The notes under the pieces are model-generated. The model searched no databases and was not told the origin of the DNA. It saw nothing but the letters and a program-made list of their open reading frames with translations. The translations under genes were made by a program, and so were the position numbers. Source: Neodiprion pinetum (Eukaryota; Arthropoda; Insecta; Hymenoptera; Diprionidae). Taken from it: a DNA stretch of 64,000 bases. The DNA lies in NCBI RefSeq assembly GCF_021155775.2, contig NC_060233.1, positions 41,209,609 to 41,273,608 on the forward strand, in the 5' to 3' direction. Shown piece after piece: positions 52,667 through 64,000 of this stretch; position 1 is the stretch's first letter, and every line of letters begins with the position of its first letter.

Positions 52667-53612
52667 ATATGCGTAGTAAAGTAAGGAATGAAAAAGGAAG
52701 ATATGAAAAAAAAAAAAAAATGATATGTGTATACACATGTACAAAAAAAGATATATTTGTGCGTAAGATAGTCTGACGAATTCATCCATCTTTCTCCCTC
52801 CCACTTAAGATACTCTGACCCTTGAATTCATTATTGCTTCGCAGAATTGCGGTGAATTCATTTTTTCACTTTTATTTTTCCTCTTTTCAAAGATCGAACA
52901 GACTTCCTCCACTCGGTTCGGCGAGCAGCTGTCTATACAAGCTATAAGGTAATCAAAAACAGTCGGCTGACGAGATCAGGGACACGCCTCCTCTCTTCTC
53001 CGTCATCCCCGTCGATGCAGGGCTATCCGTATACAGTTCAGCTCGAATATTTCAACCTGCACCTTATACCTGCAACGGATAATTAACCGTGAAACGCCTC
53101 AACGAAAGAACGTTTTAGGTACGTTCTTGGGTCCCGAATCACGGCCTCAATACGGGCGGTGATTTTCCTCTTATCCGCAAATATCGGATCCCGATTTTGA
53201 CCGTTCGATACTTTTTTGGCGTCACCTTGGCGAAGATTAAGGACCGGTGTAACAAACACTTTTGAACTCAAGTTTCTCCCGATTCTCTATCTCCTCCTGC
53301 TGTAATCAGCGATTGAAAAACTCGCGTGGGTCAATCCGACAGCGGGGTTTCATTCGATAAGTCCGAAAACGACAAAGTCTTTCGCATCGAAGAGCCTGAG
53401 GGTTGAAAAGCGGTTCGTCTGCCCAGCTGCCGCAATCTTGGATCTTGAAGAGGTCCTTCGATTCGACAGATTTTGTGGTGAACACGTTTACGGTTGATGC
53501 CCGATGGTCGCTTCCGGCTAATGCCTAGGTGTGAAGATGGGACGGGTCTCGGGGTCTTTGGCACCAGGTAGCTCATGTCGTTTGAGAACGATGCTTCTTT
53601 CACTTTTTTTTA

Positions 53613-53632
53613 GTCTCTCTCTCTCTCTCTCA
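53613..53632. repeat. (CT)n microsatellite
   Basis: About nine CT units preceded by a T-run. Confidence 0.85.
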
Positions 53633-55134
53633 CTCCGGACTGCGTACCTATCCATAACTCAGCTGCTGTGAAAAGGAGCTGCTGCGAAAGCTGTTCCATC
53701 GAGTAATTGAAGGGCTCGAGGGCTCCGTTCTCATAATAGGATCCTGCACGTCTTCCAACCATCGAGTGTGTAACCAACCGCGTTCACTCCAGCAGAACTA
53801 GTTTAGGTTCTACCGTGCAACTCGCCTCAATCATTATTTCAGTAACGCCGTAGCTTTTTACACCACCCGTATCCTGCTTGCGAGCTCAGATTTTTACCGC
53901 GGGTTCGCAGGTTCGATACTTACATAGGAGAACCTGGAGAACACGTTGGGGGTACTCGGAGTGTAACGAGTTCGACGGTTTTGGATAACAGTGTTTAAAT
54001 CGGAGGGAAAATTCCGCTCCATCGCACTATAAGCTGTATTTCACTGATCGAATAGTCCAGACTTATAATTGATATCGAAACTTGTCTAATTATAATTGTG
54101 TTAAATTGTAAATATATCGTATTTACCTAAAAACATCAAATATACCATCATTTTTACCATCAACATTAGTTAGGTGCATAATCGTGCGATAAGTACGGTT
54201 CTTTTCCACATTCGCTCGATGCTAACAACGAAAAAAGTTTTGCAAAATCAACATCGATTTATAGCTTCGTGTTCGACGAAAATCTGGCAAAAAGTCAATC
54301 GCGCAAAAACTTTTCACGAAACAATCTATTTTCAACTAAGCAAAATTCCCAACCGTACAATCTGCGTATTACGTATATATATGTGAAAATTTTTCTGTAA
54401 GTTTAGCCGACCAATGTTTAGTGACGAATGTAAATACGAATGTTGCAGAATTCTTCTCACCGGCGAAAACTTCGCGATAACGAATCGACGGTGTAATTTA
54501 TATATTTTGTTAAATCGCGATGAACACGCATGAAAAGATCGTGTCACCGATAAGCAGATCCCGCAATCAGGATTCTCGCGTAGGGGGGAATGCTCCCGCA
54601 AGTTTGACGTGTGTACAAGTACTTCGCGTGCCCACGCAACTTCAAATACATAAAATAACTTTTCTCTCTTTTTCTCGTTGTTCCCTCTCTCCTTAAGCCT
54701 CTCTCCCTCCTCCCTTATATAATTCAAACCGAGATTTATGCCTGCTTTCAGGGATGGAGTCGAGCTCGGGGAGCTTCGGTCCAGTTTCGATCTCCCGGCA
54801 TCAGGTCGAAAGGACACCCCACTGTTCGTAAGGGCGCCTCGCACTCTTGGCCGGCGGGTGCTCGAAGCTGTCCGAGAATACGCGTCCCATTCGCTCGGGA
54901 ACGCCACCACGGGGTCCGAATAATTTATAGGAAGGGCATCTGCATCGTAATTGATAATATCCAGCGGTGAGCCGGTGAACCCAACCCCCTTTCACCCCCG
55001 GCGCTCAAGCTGCCACATATCTCGGATTTTACGCGTTTCAAAAAAACCTTCGCGCGTCCGAACAGCGCTCTTCGAGATCCTGCGGGAGAGTTTCCGAGGG
55101 AAGGAGTCGGAATGGCAAAGGAAGATGGAGAAGA

Positions 55135-55192
55135 GACGAGTCGAGATGAGATGAGATGAGATGAGATGAGACGAGACGAGACGAGATGAGAG
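55135..55192. repeat. (ATGAG)n / (ACGAG)n pentanucleotide array
   Basis: About ten to eleven pentamer units; three of the central ones carry C for T, creating CpG variants. Confidence 0.9.
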
Positions 55193-57375
55193 CCGGACTT
55201 TCGGACGCCGGGGGCTGCGGTGGGCCGGGCATCGTGCGTTGCTTTCTGCTTTTATTTCTTCACTTTTCGAAGCCGCTGCTACGCGGAGCGAGAGATTGGG
55301 CGAGGCTGCACCGGCCTGCGGTATAATTAAAATACAGCCGAGGTCCAACTGCGCTGGAGCGGTTCGCTGCCCAATGATTAGTATTTAGGGGCAGGAATGC
55401 AACCGCGCTGTCTGCCGGAGGAGGATGCGGGGGATTGAAAAGGATACAAAAAGCAAGGGAAATTTTACTCTTCTTTTTTTTTTCTTCTTCCTTTTTCGAA
55501 ATAATTCACATGTGCACGCGCGTTCAGGGATGTGTATCACGCACACGTGGACAAAAATTACCGGGAACATCTTGTCTTGATAATTGCCAACGATTTAATT
55601 ATTGGAATCGACGCTGTATGTGAAGAAAAAAATTTGATGGAAACAAGGTGTTTCTTTGAAATTTTTATACCCCTTGGATCCTGTTCACCTTCGGATCGTG
55701 GTTCAACGCAGGGGGGGAAAAATCGAAAGTAAAGAAGAAACGGTAGGTATAACGATTCGTTTGAAAAATCAACAGCTTGACACTTCGAATTGTGTGTAAT
55801 CTACGGAGAGTCGGAGAAAAAAAAAAAACGAAATTTCGATGACGTTTCAAAGACAACGCAAAAAATTTATTGAAATTGACGTATAAAACTTACCGCAACC
55901 GCGAAGTGTAGGCAGAGAATAAAAAATGTCGAAGAAACTAATTGTCATGGTACATTTGTCACTGAGTGACTTGATTGATTGCACGGACGCCTTTGAATTA
56001 AAATATTTGAAATTAGAAAGGAAAGGATAATACCCGAAAAATGATACCAGCAGCTATTTAACGGAATGTGTACATTGTGCGGTTTGAGAAAAAAAATTAC
56101 GTAACAAAAGTGAATAAATTACGGGTACTTGCAAAGGAAAGAATAAAATCATGACAATGGTATTCAACAATTTTGTTCCCTTCTTTTTGTCGACACGCAC
56201 CTATATATGGCAATGAGATGTAATTGATCAGGTTCAAAGTTGCACGAAGGAATAAAGTTTCAGGTAATTTATACGCGTGTATATATGGTATGTATGGGAA
56301 GGTTGTTACTGCCTGTCAGTATCCGTGACGTGTCAATTTTTTTCCATCTTTTTTTTTCCATCTTTATGGTATTTTAATTTTCTTTTTCAACACCGTTTAT
56401 CCCGATATCACGATGCGGTAGACGATAGATATGATATGCGATTATAGATGTCAAGACGCGTAATTAAAAAACGGTAAATTACAATAATCTCACAGGTAAC
56501 ATTATACATATATAATATTCTTGAAATTAAGAAGCGAGTAGTAAAAAATCTCGGTCTGTCATTAGCGGGACGCGGATGAGTTTGTCTTCGTGTAGGTTCG
56601 TATAGAGTTTCAACATACCTAACTCACCCGTCTCAGATACCAAGCAAAGAAGGAAACGAAAGAAGAAGGAGAAGTAAGAAAAAAAATTAAAGAAACGAGA
56701 CAAACGAATTTCTAGGAAGAAGAAAAAGAAGATGAAAAAATAAACGTCGAACAGTGGAATTCACATCCGTCCGCGTTAATATAAAACGGCGGATTGTTGA
56801 TGAATTCGACACGGTGACGCGAGTCTGAAAATTCTGTACAATAAGTATGAGCAAAGAAAGAAACAAAAAAAAAAAAGAAAAAGAAAAAAGCACAGTCTCT
56901 CGTTCTCTCTCCACCGCGATAATAATTACGCATTTTAACGTGTAACGTAACCCATCATTAATGCAAAACCACACATGCTGCAAGCTCGTGCGCGTGTATA
57001 ATACGCGCGCCATTGACCCATCGAGGATGATCAAAGTTTGTAAAAAGGAGGGGCGGTATTTTTATGCGGTTTGATTACAAATTACACTAAAGTCACAGCC
57101 GTCCGTTCTGTCGTACTGACGGCCGATTCGTTGACAAACGATTAATATTCATTGAGTATTAACGAAGCTATCGCATAAATTGTTCGCATTACGGCGAGCG
57201 CAGCGTTGCTGAAAATCCCAGTGAATAGTGGGAGTGACGGTAAGCCGGATGACGGCTTGCTCGCCGAGCTTCGAGCTTCCCTGAAAGAGCCAAGGAAGTT
57301 AGGGACGCCGTCGAGAGATGGCGTCTCGAGTATCGCCTGGCGCCGAGTCCCCGCTGACTGAGACTACTGAAACGT

Positions 57376-57418
57376 CGGAGAGAGAGAGAGAGAGAGAGAT
57401 AGAGGGAGAGGGAGAGAG
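57376..57418. repeat. (GA)n tract
   Basis: GA units, becoming GAGGGA at the right end. Confidence 0.85.
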
Positions 57419-57712
57419 CCCGCCTCTGGCTCTTTCATTTTTGATGCCATAAAGAGGTATTTTATCGCCGCGTTTAAGGGTTATTGTACAATAAAACCGG
57501 CATTATTATCAGTTAGCCTGCTTAGAGCGAACGCGGGACGAGGCGTGAACCGGGAGAGGCTGGATCACCCGCGGTTCGGGCGCCGGATCCTCTCGCTCGC
57601 TTCCGAGGAGATGCGAGGAAGAGTGGCAGCTAAGACTGTGGAAAGCACGACTGCCTTTACGACTCGTAAAACCCGGTAAACATCCAGACATTGTCTCGCG
57701 GAAACACGCGGC

Positions 57713-57773
57713 TTTCTCTCTCTCTGTCTCTGTCTCTATATATATCTGTATCTATCCATATATATATATATAT
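57713..57773. repeat. Compound (TC)n / (TA)n tract
   Basis: TCTG/TC units pass into TA units. The tract abuts TTAGGGTGATTC at the left side of the foldback element. Confidence 0.85.
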
Positions 57774-57942
57774 TAGGGTGATTCAAAAAAATCATTATTT
57801 TTTTCGAAACAAAGTGGTAGTGAAAAAACGATTCGAAATGACGAAAAAATAATGCCTGCATGCGGAAAAATTTTTTACCCAAGATTTAGAGGTAGCGCAA
57901 GTCGATTTTATGTATTTGTTTGAGATTTTTTTTTTTCGTAAA

Positions 57943-58193
57943 ATTTAGATAAGATCATAATTGCCAGTGTAACTATATATTTTACGAAGAAACCACAAGA
58001 TACCTTTTTTGTAAATTGATTCATTCTTAACAAAAAAGCTATGTTGTTAAATTTGACACAATCCAGTATTTCGTGAGATATTTTTCAAATACGCATTGGC
58101 TGCAAAAAAAACAAACAAAAACTACAAAAAAGGTATCTTGTGGTTTCTTCGTAAAATATATATTCACGCTGGCGATTGTGATGTTATCTAAAT
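57943..58193. mobile_element. Foldback / MITE-like inverted-repeat element
   Basis: Two 68-bp arms, 57943-58010 and 58126-58193, are reverse complements at 62 of 68 positions, flanking a 115-bp AT-rich loop. The innermost 30 or so bases are identical in both arms. Weaker complementarity extends outward to about 57,885 and 58,240, where AGCGCAAGTC pairs with GACTTACGCT. No transposase frame is present, so this would be a non-autonomous element or a hairpin locus. I could not define its outer ends or a target-site duplication. The sequence TTAGGGTGATTC at 57,773 may mark a left boundary. Confidence 0.6.
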
Positions 58194-59611
58194 CTTATGA
58201 AAAAATATACCCACATCACGATCTACCGGACTTACGCTATAATCTCGATAATCAATTTTACATCCATATTTTACCCAACCACGCGTTTGTTTTTACTTAA
58301 TATTTCATCCGCTTGAAAAATTAGAATATCAATATAGTCATCGGTGTGATTTGTTGTCCGGTGAAAAGATTTATTGCTCGAAACAGAAGAAAGGGTGACT
58401 AGATTTGAGGTTCGAAGTTCGGGTTACATTATCAGTAGAATTATGCTCGTCTTTATTCCCTCTTCGTTTCTTCGAACGGTAGTTATTTTTTTTGTTTTTT
58501 TTTCACTCATCACCCTTTCTTCGCCCTCCGAATCGTCCGAGTAAGACGAAAGTCCTGATAAGTAGAAATCCTTCACGCCGTATTTTATATTGAAATTAAT
58601 ACAGCCGTGGGACCGCCCAAGCGGCGACTCCAAGTCCGTATCGGAGTTTTATGGTACGGTTAAAGAAGAAGACCTGTGCATGAATGGATCTCACCTCGCG
58701 AATGATTTACGGTCTATACTTTGAGTCAGAAATGTTTTCCCTCGTATACCGTAACACGGAGGGACTTAATAGCTTATGGATAAAACGTCCGTGTTTACGG
58801 TCAAGTTGATTCGGCATTATGGGCCAGCTTTGACGTTACGGGTACCACGGTATTGTGGATATTTCGAGAATTGCGTCAATCATTAAAGCATCACACGGTA
58901 AATCGAGAAACTGAATACAGCTGTAAGCAAATGAAACGCTTTGAAAATAATTTTGACACGATAAAATGATAACAGGTAAATAGAGTTTTTCTCGTTTATC
59001 GATGCGTGATTTTGCATTCAACGCTCGAGAAAACAGGCGTAGTAAGTCAAGAATTTTTCAAAACGAAACAACGACAGAAAAGGCTGCGGAATACATCCTT
59101 CGCTCCTGATTTATCGTATAAATTTGATATACGGACGAAGTGTTGAGGGGTTAATTTGCATAAAAACATTACATCTTCTCAACGTCACTCAGCCGTGCGG
59201 CGTATATAATAACGGAATGCAATTGGCTTCAATTGTTTGAAATTTAAAGAAAACCATTCGTCATTCGAACGAGCCGTCTGACCGACTTGGCGATAATTGA
59301 GGCGCAGGAACAGGACATAGAAAATGTTTTAATAATTTCTTATCGTGCAAGTTTCACACTCCGAGAGTGGAGTGGGTGAGAGATTAATTGTCGACGGACA
59401 AGAAACAATTATTCCATTCGGCGAAAAGTCTCCAGGCATTTCTACTCAATGACGGGGTGGTATTTTTTTGCGAATTGCAAATCTAGCCGATCCATACAGC
59501 TATGCGGTTACTTTCGGCTCCAGGTGATTCTTTTACAGGGAGCAAAAGGTGGATCGTGGCGTAATCGGTTCCGATTATTCCGGAGACCTTGCAAGGTGGG
59601 ATTCACGAGGT

Positions 59612-59637
59612 GCTGCTGTTGCTGTTGCTGCTGCTGA
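59612..59637. repeat. (CTG/TTG)n trinucleotide repeat
   Basis: About nine CTG or TTG triplets. Similar short clusters occur near 35.23 and 45.16 kb. Confidence 0.75.
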
Positions 59638-62423
59638 GTGTCTGCGTCGCGTGTTCATTTTATCCACATACGGTGCCTTCGGCGGGTTTTCAGGAATCTT
59701 GTGTCGGAACCGAACGCCGTATAACAGCTTTTCTCAGACGAGTAAAACTTAGGCAGGCAGGCAGAGAGACAGACAGGCAGGTGTGTGTCTGAAATCTGAA
59801 TATACGCAAGGCGATATGAGATAGCGGTGTGTACCCAGTGAAGTCTAAAACAGCGGGGGAAAAAAAACGAGGAAAAAAGACACGAAACAAATTTTATACA
59901 TCGTGAAAATCGGTCATCAGCCTTGATTCGTGTGGTTTTGAAATACAAGCACCGCTATTATTATAGTTCCAAGCAAATTTCATCTCGCGATCGTAAAAAA
60001 ATATATATAGTCTTTATGAGTGAAATACGGCGACAAGTTAAAATAAAGAAACTAACATATTTTGGGTCATGTGTGTCTCGTGCGAAATGGTGCTAAGGAC
60101 GCGAGTGTGAGTCGCCTACAGCTGTTCAAATATACTTTACATAAATATATTGTAACTAAAGTTTTTTTGTTTTTTGTTACAATCTGAACACAAAAGTTAT
60201 TCCCAATAATCCCAAAATATTGAATGAATCTTTCTCTCACTCTCTCTTCTTCCCCTCTCTCGAAAGACGCAGAATCACGCAGAGTGGGGAGAAAAAAAGG
60301 TCGCGTATATATCGCCTTCGGAATAATCCTAAGGCCTACCTTGCAGCTATACCTATACTCGAGGAGCCGACGAGTTACGAGTCCCGATTCTGTATCTGCC
60401 TACCTCCCCCTCCCCCTTTCTTGAAAAAGGCCGAGATGTAAGAAATGGGTTTTGGTTAAATTGGGAAAAAGTCGGGGAGGGTCCCACGACGATCCGCATC
60501 CGGGGACCACCTACTCCCTTCGTCCGAAGCGGCCGTTCAGAGTCGCCCCGGTAAAGGATTCAAGTCTTCTTACAAACTGGAATTTTCATTCATTTTCCAA
60601 CCCGCCTCCAGGGCTCGCCGACCGGTCTAACTTACAGCGCCATATTTTTTCGGACGTATTTATATTAGATCCAAGACTGGAGATAAGCAGCCCCAGCTTC
60701 CATGGATCCTTATGGCCAGGCTCCTTTGCGTTCAAAAGTCTGAAAAGCCTCTTTTATTTTTTAAACTGGCAAAAAAAAAAAAAAAATAAAATAAAAAAGA
60801 AAAAACAAATGGAAAAGAAAAGAAAATTATCTTATCGAAAATCCCCAACGAGCTATTGTTCGGTACACTTATCTGGTCGCGAATAAAAACATTCAGATGT
60901 GCACATAAATAATTCTTAAAGAAGCACCTTATGCATGCGTCTTTCTGAAAAAATGTATCTCCTTCTATAACCCTGAGTATTGTGATCTGAATATTCGTTA
61001 CCACGGACTCTGAAATTTTTTTCACAATCAAGGATAACTGGATAGAAAACTGGCTCCGACGTGGTTAATATTTCCAGAAGCGAATCGGCAAAGTTTGGCT
61101 CCGAACGGCTCTTGGGTCTTGATAAATCCGGGATCCTCTCTCCCCGCGACAGGATTCACTGCGTATTGCGTCCCTTGTCGCATTTGCATAGCGTCGTCTC
61201 CCGTCTGGAAGTGGACAAACGGACGTAAATGCCCGGAGCGAAGATCGAGACCTGGAAGAATCGTTGCCGATGGACAGCGGTGAACCGTTCACACGGGCTG
61301 AACTGCACCTCGTTACAAAACGGAGGGACGGGCGAATCTTTCCTCGGTTACAGCTCCGTGTTTGGATCCTCCTCGACGTTCCTCTTCTTCATCCCATCCT
61401 TGGAACTCGATGCGTCTCCACTTCTTTCATTCCGCACTTGGTCCGATTGTTTATGCGATAAACGCGACTCCCGGTCTCATTGTCAGTCCTTCAGGCTGAA
61501 GCCAGATGGGTACTCAGTTTGGGAAATTTCACCGCTGTTGAGTTTCTTGACATCCTTTTTCGCTTCGGACTCTTCAATTGATCGCGACACTTGGCGCCGT
61601 CGTCATATCGACGGGGATTCCTGCCGATGGAAGAAGAACCAGAAAGAGAAGCCGAGCCTCGGCCTTTACTCGAGCTGGTTGCTCTAACGAGGGAGGAACT
61701 TGCACAGGAGGAGTCGGAGAGACGCGAAGTCAGCTCTCTCTCGTTTTCTTCTCTCTTGTACGCTGGCTGACTGGCTCGCTTGCCGCCAACTAAACGTGAA
61801 TACATTTAAATGGTAATGATCGAGAGGGAGAAGAAGAAGGTGCATGGTTCGCCGCTGCCCGATTCTTAGAGGAATACGATGTCCAGAGCTGCGTGCACGA
61901 ACCAGAAGGACGTGTTTCCTGTTTCGTTCTCCCGCCGCCGCAGAGCCACAGATCCTTCGGTACCGTAGAAGATGCGCATTTCTTCCTGCGGGGATGAATC
62001 TTCGTGCGATATTTATCTATGCATCTATCGGAAGACGTGGACAGAGAATTGTTCTTTATTATCCTTTTTTCAACCGCGCAGCGAGGATCCGAATAGCCAG
62101 GGAGTCAGACTGCTGGTCTGGATCTTGATAAGCGGTCAAAAGTTAGGGGCGTCAAAGTGAGGATGCGTTTTACGGAGAAGGCAGGTGGCACAGGTGCCTC
62201 GGCCTTCTCTGCTCAGGTGTCCAACCCTTCGGAAGCTTCAAATTGCGATATACATTTCCGTAAGCGTCTCTCAACGAAACCGATTTTTTGTCAAATCTTT
62301 GTCGCCTACTTTCGAATCTATCCATCCAGTCTTGAAAGAGAATACTGAAAGTAACCAAGCAATCAAATGCCGCCTGCGTCAAAGTACCGCAATAGACACG
62401 ACGATTTGGCAATCGGTTTTCTT

Positions 62424-62453
62424 TTCTCTCTCTCTCTCTCCCTCTCTCTCTCT
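62424..62453. repeat. (TC)n microsatellite
   Basis: About fourteen TC units with one CC interruption. Confidence 0.85.
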
Positions 62454-63350
62454 ATTTTTTTATTTACAACATCGACAGACTCAAGGCGACAGGTGACAAA
62501 GTACTACGACGTTTAATCTCGATGCGGAGATTAGTAATGTCGATTTTATCACTCGGACAAACGATCTTGACTAGTCTCGTATTGAGTGTTTTTATACACG
62601 TTGTACGGTATCTCTTATACGTATATCCTTTAATCACCGCATCGCGTCCGCGTAGCGAAAAACGACCGCTCACCATCTTATTACCATATCAAATACGATT
62701 TGTTCAATAGAAATCTGTTTAATATTCAAGAATATAATCATCCGTACCTACGTGCATTATTATACCAGCTCTGTTCCGTCAGTGTTGAACCCACCTACTT
62801 ATCACGAATTAAAATGCCCAGCTCGAGAATGTGTCGATATTATACTCGCACACATGTGCCCATCTACACACACACACATATTTACACGCGGTTATGTATA
62901 ACGTGAGAATAATCCGCTCGCGGAAAGCAATCGTCGATTCGTTCCGCGGATGGATTTGGCCGCGCGTTAATCGCCGTGTGCTCGGAAATATCCAACTTAA
63001 CGCACTGCGGTCTCCAGCGCGTGCAGCGTGTGAAAAAAGGAGCATTGACGACGGGACGACGACGGTCAGCGGCTAGACGCAAATTGCCCGACGAGCACGC
63101 GGCTTGGGTTTATCTCGAGGCCGAGGCGTCGTACAAATTGGCACTTGCCCGCTATCGCCCGGGTATCCCTGAATATATTTAATTAGAATTAATGCCGCGG
63201 CCGCTTAAAAATTAGCATTGCTGATCGTGGCTTACGTCACCCGGAAACGTCCGGCAGAAGGTGTGAAAACCCGAATCCACGCTCCGCGACGAGCACCGAC
63301 CCGCCAGACCCTTATCTGTCACTCCTAAGAGCCCTTCGCTACTGTCCAAC

Positions 63351-63390
63351 GTTACGCCGTTACGCCGTTACACCGTTACACCGTCAACCC
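63351..63390. repeat. 8-bp minisatellite
   Basis: Five tandem units: two GTTACGCC, two GTTACACC and one degenerate GTCAACCC. The gradient of variants along the array suggests duplication followed by CpG decay. Confidence 0.85.
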
Positions 63391-64000
63391 GCTGCCGCCT
63401 GCAGCTACTGTTGGATTATGGACGCTGTTTATTCACCGACGAATTATTTACAACCCTACAAGGTGTACGCCGCGTATCCGAGATAGACGCGGCTGGTTAG
63501 ACGATTCGTTTTTTAAATTTTTCACCCCTCCAAACGCGGTGTCAAGTCAAGTAGCACGCGCCACGCCAAGTAAATCTTCATTAGCTTGCGATTTTCCATT
63601 CGAGATAATCGCTCGTTGCGGATTTTGAATTTCATGTCAAATCAAAAACTATGTTTCTTTTTCTTCAATTCCATAAGGCAGCTAGTAATTAATTGTAGCA
63701 ACGCATATACGTACGTGCTGCAAAGATCTAAGACCTTGTTGGACATTTAAACGTATCGGTTAGACCGGAAGTGGTAGGAAGTCCAGCTCTTCGTGCTTGT
63801 CACTCTGTGTCGGGATTAAATGAGCTCACAAGTTTGCCCGAGCAACCGCGTATGATCGGAATCGATAAACTTCACGTTCACGTGATATTGTCGAAGGTGT
63901 TTCATAGGTACAGTCGCTTCCTCTTGAAGACTACGATTAAAAGACTTCCGCTGCCCACGCGACGCTTTGCCTAGTCGTTCTTTGATCGTTTACGTGTAAA

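Larger units (their letters stand above)
52661..57942. other. Gene-poor DNA with several simple repeats
   Basis: No supported gene. Open frames near 53.3-53.6 kb (-) and 54.3-54.9 kb (both strands) have no paired splice sites or domain. Repeats are (CT)n at 53.6 kb, an ATGAG array at 55.1 kb, and GA and TC/TA tracts at 57.4 and 57.7 kb. Confidence 0.45.
58241..64000. other. Gene-poor, CpG-rich DNA
   Basis: No supported gene. Multi-frame open stretches at 60.4-60.9, 61.1-61.8 and 62.2-62.5 kb lack consistent splice signals. Repeats are a CTG/TTG tract (59.61-59.64 kb), GGCA/GACA units (59.75-59.78 kb), (TC)n (62.42-62.45 kb) and an 8-bp minisatellite (63.35 kb). Confidence 0.45.

Noticed and set aside
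52355..52804. 149-codon - strand frame, hydrophobic and Tyr/Ile-rich
   Set aside because: Much of it is the (TA)n repeat and A/T-runs read as Ile, Tyr and Phe.
58424..58650. - strand frame with GCINFNIKYGVKDFYL, faintly like the start of a C2 domain
   Set aside because: Too short, no convincing splice sites, and a long acidic/lysine stretch follows where C2 strands should be. Also directly adjacent to the foldback element.
1..64000. tRNA, rRNA, snRNA, known conserved insect miRNA seeds and CRISPR-type arrays
   Set aside because: Reading by eye I found no cloverleaf with an intact T-arm, no spliceosomal RNA cores, no familiar miRNA and no regularly spaced repeats. A tRNAscan-SE/Infernal run would be decisive.

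Overview
The window looks like nuclear DNA from an insect, probably a hymenopteran (tentative). The signs are short spliced exons with GT/AG junctions, a ZAD domain (an arthropod-expanded zinc-binding domain), abundant microsatellites and homopolymers, and frequent CpG in the GC-richer part. There are no operons, bacterial signals or complete autonomous transposons.

Layout. Bases 1-900 hold a small three-exon gene on the + strand whose product resembles the DUF4485 family. Bases 900-7,800 are AT-rich and repeat-rich, and may be the long 3' UTR of the next gene. Bases 7,828-12,502 (- strand) encode a 581-residue regulator with an N-terminal ZAD and a single C-terminal GATA finger, in eight exons that join in frame. 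Bases 16,084-19,947 (- strand) encode an 898-residue orthologue of thioredoxin domain-containing protein 11 (TXNDC11), an endoplasmic reticulum redox protein, in nine exons. Bases 20,564-22,323 (+ strand) encode the exosome ring subunit EXOSC5/Rrp46 (223 residues) in five exons. TXNDC11 and EXOSC5 are head to head across 616 bp. That spacer contains a perfect ERSE-II element overlapping a UPRE-type core, a plausible unfolded-protein-response input for TXNDC11.

From about 22.4 kb to the end the DNA becomes GC-richer and CpG-rich and has no confident gene. Two possible coding exons on the - strand (23.2-23.4 and 24.3-24.5 kb) could be the 3' part of a gene with very long introns running rightwards. 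The rest is simple repeats, a GC-rich island at 24.9-26.1 kb, and a 250-bp foldback element at 57.9-58.2 kb.

Exon structures were assembled by hand from frame continuity and splice consensus. Family calls rest on recognised motifs, not on database searches.
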